In this document: in pieces, positions 58,044-64,000 of the stretch | How positions within the stretch are numbered: position 1 is the stretch's first letter | Layout: each line of letters begins with the position of its first letter | Assembly (NCBI GenBank): GCA_032173965.1 | Contig: CM063299.1 | Location: forward strand, 1,426,001-1,490,000 | Reading direction: 5' to 3' | Length of the DNA: 64,000 bases | Origin: Sitta carolinensis | Lineage: Eukaryota > Chordata > Aves > Passeriformes > Sittidae | Program-made: the position numbers and the translations under genes | The notes under the pieces: generated by a model | The model's database searches: none | Told to the model about the DNA's origin: nothing | Seen by the model: only the letters and a program-made list of their open reading frames with translations

Positions 58044-58789
58044 ACACAACCTGCCCCTCCATGAGGATGTGCTCAATATTCCAGTCCCAGCTCCCCTTCT
58101 AATCACAGTGATCCCACGACCCAGGACTCCTAACCAGGGCTTTAAATCAGAGTTTACAGTATTTAGGAAGCGTTGTCGATAATGTTTACAGTGAAATAAC
58201 TACTGATGTGATTTTAATTTATTTTCATTAATGATAATCTTATCAAGCAATTAATTAAACCCAAATAAGGGACACGGCATTGTTTGGTGGTTACACCCTG
58301 GTAAGCAAACAAGAGCAATAATCACATTTCCAGCAAGGCAGAGCAGCAGCCAGGGAGGACCTGGGACTCTGCTGCTGCTCCTGGTGTGTCCTTCCAAGGG
58401 CTGGATGTTTTTGGGGTGCTGCTCACCTGCTGCTCCCACCACCCCATCCCCTCCTCACCAGGCACTGCTCAGCCAGGTAAACCTCTCTGGCACCCACCTG
58501 CCTGCAGCAAAATGGTCTTTTTTTTCCCTTGGGGTGCCCCAAATGTCAAAAACTTCCCTCAAACACCCCCAAAAGTGACCTCAGCTCTGGCTCACTGCAG
58601 CTCCTGGCCCCTGACCAGGTGATCAGATTTGTACCAAATTCAGGAATATTTGACAATAATAATTGTAATAATAATGATAATCCCGAGTGGGGATTCTTCG
58701 GTGGAAAGAGACAAGTTGAGGAAATGACTTAAATGCTGGTGAATTCAACATCTCTTTTTGTTTTACAGCAGCCTCAGCTTCCCTCTGCC

Positions 58790-59290
58790 CATACAAGCCC
58801 TTCAACAAACATTATGCACGGGATTTATTACGGCTGGATCCTATTTACTGGGGATTGCAGTGATATATGCTGTTCCTCCATCAGCTGAGCAGTAAAGTAT
58901 ATTGTTCTGACCCTTCCACTCCCTCCATTTGCCTAAGACTCCAGCCACTTGATATTTTTCCAGTTCTGACATTTCAAACATGCAATGCCATATGTATTGC
59001 CACTTCCAGGTAATTATCACGTAAAATTAGGCTGGTCTTGTACATGAAACTAGCAATTAGCCAAGGATTGAAGGTCAAAGAGATCTCATTTATAGAGTCT
59101 CTAACAAAATGTTAAGTGTAAATGTGTGTCAGATGGTCCAGGATGCCGGATTATATGGGGTCATGACAACGGGGCTGAAGTGTCATCAAGCACGATGTAA
59201 CCAGTCTGTTGGGCACAGCAGTACAATCTGGGACTTATCTCTCCCAGCCTTATCAGAACCTGAGCTAAATCTAGGACATGGCCTTAGAGG
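58790..59290. promoter_or_regulatory. Candidate conserved enhancer, 17-18 kb upstream of LHX1
   Basis: A 500-bp repeat-free, moderately AT-rich block between a microsatellite-bearing flank and the 22-bp array. It holds GGATTTATTACGG, GGTAATTATCACGTAAAATTA and CTTATC (GATA-like) motifs. Its even composition looks like conserved noncoding sequence, but no alignment was possible. Confidence 0.4.
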
Positions 59291-59516
59291 AGTTTCTGCA
59301 GGAAGCAGGAAAATGACTCGCAGCCCATTGTTTCCCTGGGAGGGCTCTGAGAGGAGCTGCTCCTCGCTGCAGCCTGTGCTGGGTGACAAACGCCAGCCCT
59401 GCCCCCAGGACCGGTCCCAGCCACAGCGGGACCTCACTGGGGCCACTGGGAGGAGGGCACGTTTGTCCCAGGAGGGGCAGCTGTGCCATGAGGAGGCACA
59501 TGCCAGGGAGGTGCCA

Positions 59517-60475
59517 CACTCCCTGTCCCTCTGTGCCACAATCCCTGTCCCTCTGTACCACGCTCCCTGTCCCTCTGTGGCATGCTCCCTGTCCCTCTGT
59601 GCCACACTCCCTGTCCCTCTGTGCCACACTCCCTGTCCCTCTGTGCCACGCTCCCTGTCCCTCTGTACCACGCTCCCTGTCCCTCTGTGCCACGCTCCCT
59701 GTCCCTCTGTGCCACACTCCCTGTCCCTCTGTACCATGCTCCCTGTCCCTCTGTGCCACGCTCCCTGTCCCTCTGTGCCACACTCCCTGTCCCTCTGTGC
59801 CACACTCCCTGTCCCTCTGTACCACACTCCCTGTCCCTCTGTGCCATGCTCCCTGTCCCTCTGTGCCACGCTCCCTGTCCCTCTGTGCCACGCTCCCTGT
59901 CCCTCTGTGCCACGCTCCCTGTCCCTCTGTGCCACGCTCCCTGACCCTCTGTGCCATGCTCCCTGTCCCTCTGTGCCACGCTCCCTGTCCCTCTGTGCCA
60001 CACTCCCTGTCCCTCTGTACCACACTCCCTGTCCCTCTGTACCACACTCCCTGTCCCTCTGTGCCACGCTCCCTGTCCCTCTGTGCCACGCTCCCTGTCC
60101 CTCTGTACCACACTCCCTGTCCCTCTGTGCCACGCTCCCTGTCCCTCTGTGCCACACTCCCTGTCCCTCTGTGCCACACTCCCTGTCCCTCTGTGCCACG
60201 CTCCCTGTCCCTCTGTGCCACGCTCCCTGTCCCTCTGTACCACACTCCCTGTCCCTCTGTGCCACACTCCCTGTCCCTCTGTGCCACACTCCCTGTCCCT
60301 CTGTGCCACGCTCCCTGTCCCTCTGTGCCACGCTCCCTGTCCCTCTGTACCACACTCCCTGTCCCTCTGTACCACACTCCCTGTCCCTCTGTGCCACACT
60401 CCCTGTCCCTCTGTGCCACGCTCCCTGTCCCTCTGTGCCATGCTGCCTGTCCCTCTGTGCCATGCTGCCTGTTGG
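59517..60475. repeat. 22-bp minisatellite, about 43 copies
   Basis: The unit is ccctgtccctctgtgccaca plus ct, varying at gcc/acc and acact/acgct/atgct. Three units span 66 bp and no frame has a stop, so very long open frames arise on both strands. Confidence 0.95.
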
Positions 60476-60616
60476 GCTACATCCCAAGGGGGTGACCTGG
60501 GAATGCAGATCCCACTCAGCCCCAAAGGGGCTCTTCCCTGCAGAGCACAAATCAGCCCCCAGGACCATCTCACCACCTTTAATGCCAGCAGAGCAGGACT
60601 CGGCAGCAGGCCCAGG

Positions 60617-61749
60617 ATGGATGATGATGGATGGATGGATGTGGATGGATGGATGGATGGATGGATGGATGGTGATGGATGGATGGATGGAGGTGGATGG
60701 ATGAGGATGGATGGATGGTGGATGAGATGGATGGATGGATGATGGATGGATGGATGGATGGATGTGGAGATTGGATGGATGGATGGATGGATGGATGGAT
60801 GAGATGGATGGTGATGGATGGATGGAGGGATGGATGGATGTGGATGGATGGAGTGGGATGGATGGATGGATGGATGGATGGATGGTGATGGATGGATGAT
60901 GGATGGATGGATGGATGGATGAGGATGGATGGATGGATGGATGGATGGATGGATGGATGGAGATGGATGGATGGATGGATGGGATGGATGGATGGGATGG
61001 ATGGATGAGATGGATGGATGGGTGATGGATGGATGGAATGGATGGATGGATGATGGATGGGATGGATGGGATGGATGGGATGGATGGATGGATGGATGGA
61101 TGGATGGATGGATGGATGGATGGATGGATGGATGGATGGATGGAGATGGATGGATGGATGGATGGATGGATGGATGGATGATGATGGATTGGATGGATGG
61201 ATGATGGATGGATGGATGGGAGTGGATGGATGGATGGATGGATGGATGGATGGATGGATGGATGGATGGATGGATGGTGGATGGATGTGGAGTGGATGGA
61301 GGGATGGATGGGATGGGATGGATGGATGGATGGATGGATGGATGGATGGAGGGATGGATGGATGGATGGATGGATGAATGGATGGATGGATGGATGGATG
61401 GATGGATGGATGGATGGATGGATGGGATGGGATGGATGGATGGATGGATGGATGGATGGATGTGATGGATTGATGGATGGAGGGATGGATGGATGGGAGA
61501 TGGATGGATGGATGGATGGATGGATGGATGGATGGATGGATGGATGGATGGAGGGATGGATGGAGAGGATGGATGGAGGATGGAGGGATGGATGGATGGA
61601 TTGTTGGATGGAGGGATGGATGGATGGAGGATGATGCATGGATGGATGGATGGATGGATGGATGGATGGATGGATGGATGATGCATGGATGGATGAGGAT
61701 GGATGGATGGATGGATGGATGGATGGATGGATGGATGGATGGATGGATG
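60617..61749. repeat. (GGAT)n array, about 1.1 kb, interrupted
   Basis: Mostly ggat tetramers with ggtg, gaga, ggga and similar interruptions. It begins about 140 bp after the 22-bp array ends. Confidence 0.95.
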
Positions 61750-61904
61750 CTCCCTGTGCACACACATCCCACCAACCCTTCCTTGGCATCCAGGCCCTGC
61801 CCCAGACCTGCCCAAGCCACACTAAGGACAGCCCCAAAGTTGCCCAGCTCTCCTCCCGGCCCGGCTGTCCCTCCCTCCCCTGCTGGCAGCCCAGGTCGCG
61901 GCGG

Positions 61905-62440
61905 CACTTAGCTAAATTATATAACTGCAAACTAAGTGTGACAGCTTTATTTGTAATTATCCCGCGTTTAAAGGAACAAGATGAGCTTAATGAGTTAATA
62001 AAGTGGCTGCCTGTCAAAGCAGGGGCTGCTGTGCCTCGGTGGGTCCCACCCGGGGCTCATGCATATGGAGGGTGCCCGGGTGCCCCCGGCCATGGCAACG
62101 CGCAGGTAGCAGCCCGTGGCCACCTGCCCCCGACCCACCAGACTTGTATGAAGTGAAGACTTGTGAGGAGCGAGCATTTTGTCTCAGCACACTTGACAAA
62201 ACAAAGACAACTCACTCCTCTGGTTTCATGCCACATTTTTTATTCATAAACAAGCTGTTGGCTGTAAAGACATGATAAAACTCGAGCTCAGAGGAGGCTG
62301 GCGAACATTTGAATGCAAATCCTCAGCTGCTACAAATCCGTCCTATTATTCAGCCGATTTCACCCCCCCTTCCCCATTTTTGTCTTATGCTAAGCTAGGC
62401 AGGATCCCAACCAGAGATATGTGATAAACTCTGGTCAATG
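61905..62440. promoter_or_regulatory. Candidate regulatory island upstream of LHX1
   Basis: Two AT-rich parts (61905-62000 and 62210-62440) include TTTGTAATTATCCCGCG, GAGTTAATAAAG and GATATGTGATAAAC. The piece between is GC-rich. Function is inferred from composition and motifs only. Confidence 0.3.
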
Positions 62441-62689
62441 CAAAGAAAGGCACCGGCATAAAAATTCAAAGGCTGGCGGGGAGAGGGGAGGCTCTGCGGG
62501 GCGAGGGAGAGGAACAAAGGCCACCCTGCTGCTGGGGGCTCCCCCAAGGTTTAGCTCCACAGGCACAGTTTTGCTGCTTGGCAGCTTTTCCCACCTTTCC
62601 CTGCCCTACTCAGGTGGTTTATTCCCAGCAGGGGTGAATGGGGAAAACTCGGCCAGTGGAAGGGCAGGGAGGGCAGCCCGGCTGCTGCT

Positions 62690-62790
62690 CCAGCATGGAG
62701 TAATCCTGGCCAGAGGCAAGCAGGGGGGCTGGAGTGAGAGGATCTTTGGGGTCCCTTCCAACCCAAACCATTCCGTGGCTCTATGGAAAC
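62690..62790 (+). mobile_element. CR1 LINE 3' tail, sense on plus
   Basis: It reads gagaggatctttggggtccc then ttccaacccaaaccattccg and tggctctatg, a well-preserved CR1 3' end. Confidence 0.85.
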
Positions 62791-62799
62791 CAGGAGCTT

Positions 62800-64000
62800 C
62801 CAGACACATGCAACTGGAATACCTAGTGGGAAAAAATCCCAGCTGAAAACCATAATATGGATTGCTTTAATGAACCAGGAAAGAAACAGGAATTTGGTAT
62901 TTTCCATTTTCACCCCCAAACTTTCAGTGATGCTCACAAGTTATAGCACACACAGACCCCCACAAAGGGAATGAGGCTCTCTGGCTGCAATTTTGGGCTG
63001 AGAAAAGCAAGTTTCAGGTTACTTGCAAGGCTGATGCTGAGTGGGGAAGAGCAAGAACACCACAGGGTGTGCAGGACCTCAGTCTGTAAATTAAACCCAG
63101 CTCTGCCAGAGCCCCAGGTCCCCTGTCCCCACTGGTTTAAGCCCACGTTTCACCCAGCTCAGCTCTGGAGTTTAGGCTGGACCTGAGCTGGCTCCTGTGA
63201 CCCCCCTGCCCTTGCAGACGTTTGTGGGAGTTTATTAATCCTGTTTTCTCAGTGAGCAGGGGCTGACAGCTCCCCACCCCACAGACCCCACTGCAGTGAG
63301 AAGGGCTTGTGGCTTCCTGCAGAAACAGCTCTGCCCTTGGCCAAACAGAGGGAATTTCCTCAGGGAGAAGGGAAAAAGTGGAGAAGAGGAGATACAGTTC
63401 AGAGAGATGAGTTTTGCATGATAATTGGGAAATAAAGAAACTAAAAGTTCGTGGGAATTCATTTGCATGAGAACGCAAATGGGAAAAAACAAAGCCAGAT
63501 TATTTCGTGCAGCCTCTATCTAATAAATTATTTGTAGAAGAAAATGCCCCAGAGGTCGAGATTGTGAGCAGGAGGGCTGGGGGTCACTCGGGGCTGTGGG
63601 TTTGCTGCTCTGGATCCTGACTGATAGAGATATTTGCATTTCTGGGGTAATTCTGCAGCACGAGGAAATCTGCTATCACGGCCTTCCAGGACAGCCTGCA
63701 TCCTCCACAGAAATCATTAAACCCAATCCCTTCACCTCCCTGCTAAACAACCAGCACTGGTGGCACATCCCAGCTGTGCTTCCACAAACACCAAACACCC
63801 ACTGGGTTTATTTTTGGTGGCACCTAACGCAGGGTGGGCAGCGAGGGGCTGGGGCATTTGTGGCACTGTGGGAAGAGGCAAATGCTGAACTGCACCTGAA
63901 ATCAGAGCCAGGCAAAGCACCCACAGGAAGTGAGAGACCACACAAAATCATCTTTCGTTCTCTGGGACAAACCACGAGGCACAAACTTTGATTTTTCTAT
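62800..64000. other. Upstream intergenic DNA to the right edge, no gene seen
   Basis: Unique sequence. Nothing is recognised. Confidence 0.6.

Noticed and set aside
59186..62017. A minus-strand open frame of over 900 codons rich in Ile-His-Pro-Ser and Gly-Thr-Glu repeats
   Set aside because: It is produced entirely by the GGAT array and the 22-bp minisatellite, whose units lack stops. Several other frames are equally open and no domain is present.
1..64000. tRNA, rRNA, endogenous viral genes, DNA transposon ORFs, or an operon-like novel system
   Set aside because: None was recognised by reading. The window is explained by two vertebrate genes, their regulatory DNA, CR1 fragments and tandem repeats.

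Overview
The window is nuclear DNA from a vertebrate, most likely a bird. Five fragments resemble the 3' part of CR1 LINEs, the dominant avian retrotransposon. Unique sequence is dense, introns are compact, the DNA is GC-rich, and there are many mini- and microsatellites. The two genes are recognised from their spliced proteins and both lie on the minus strand. The bird assignment is an inference; no species can be named from the sequence.

From right to left (the direction of transcription), 42.8-64 kb is upstream of LHX1. It has no convincing coding exon. It holds CpG-rich DNA near the gene, AT-rich islands that look like conserved regulatory elements, two CR1 tails, and four large tandem arrays: a 33-bp unit (51.8-52.75 kb), a 44-bp unit (56.26-56.70 kb), a 22-bp unit (59.5-60.5 kb) and about 1.1 kb of GGAT repeats (60.6-61.75 kb). 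LHX1 itself (37,804-41,520) is complete: five coding exons encode a predicted 406-aa LIM-homeodomain factor, the length I recall for mammalian LHX1. A TATA box lies 1.1 kb upstream of its start codon, and an AT-rich 3' UTR probably runs down to about 36.3 kb.

The intergenic stretch from 28.4 to 36.3 kb holds simple repeats, a pentamer array, a CpG-rich block at 29.3-30.0 kb and, directly at the AATF promoter, two abutting minisatellites, one made of GC boxes. AATF (Che-1) then runs from 28,396 off the left edge. Eleven coding exons give 539 codons plus two bases. The last roughly 20 residues known from mammalian AATF lie beyond position 1. Its introns 4 (10.4 kb) and 8 (6.6 kb) contain AT-rich, homeodomain-motif-rich islands.

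The two genes are not known to act in one pathway. AATF is a housekeeping nucleolar and transcription protein. LHX1 is a developmental regulator of kidney, head organizer and neurons. The plausible link is regulatory: introns of a ubiquitously expressed neighbour often hold enhancers of an adjacent developmental gene. The most checkable oddities are an apparent Arg58Cys change in LHX1 at an exon junction, a GC-AG intron in AATF, the GC-box minisatellite at the AATF promoter, and a short upstream ORF with a microsatellite-encoded tyrosine run in the LHX1 leader. No prokaryotic, viral, CRISPR or mobile gene system was found.
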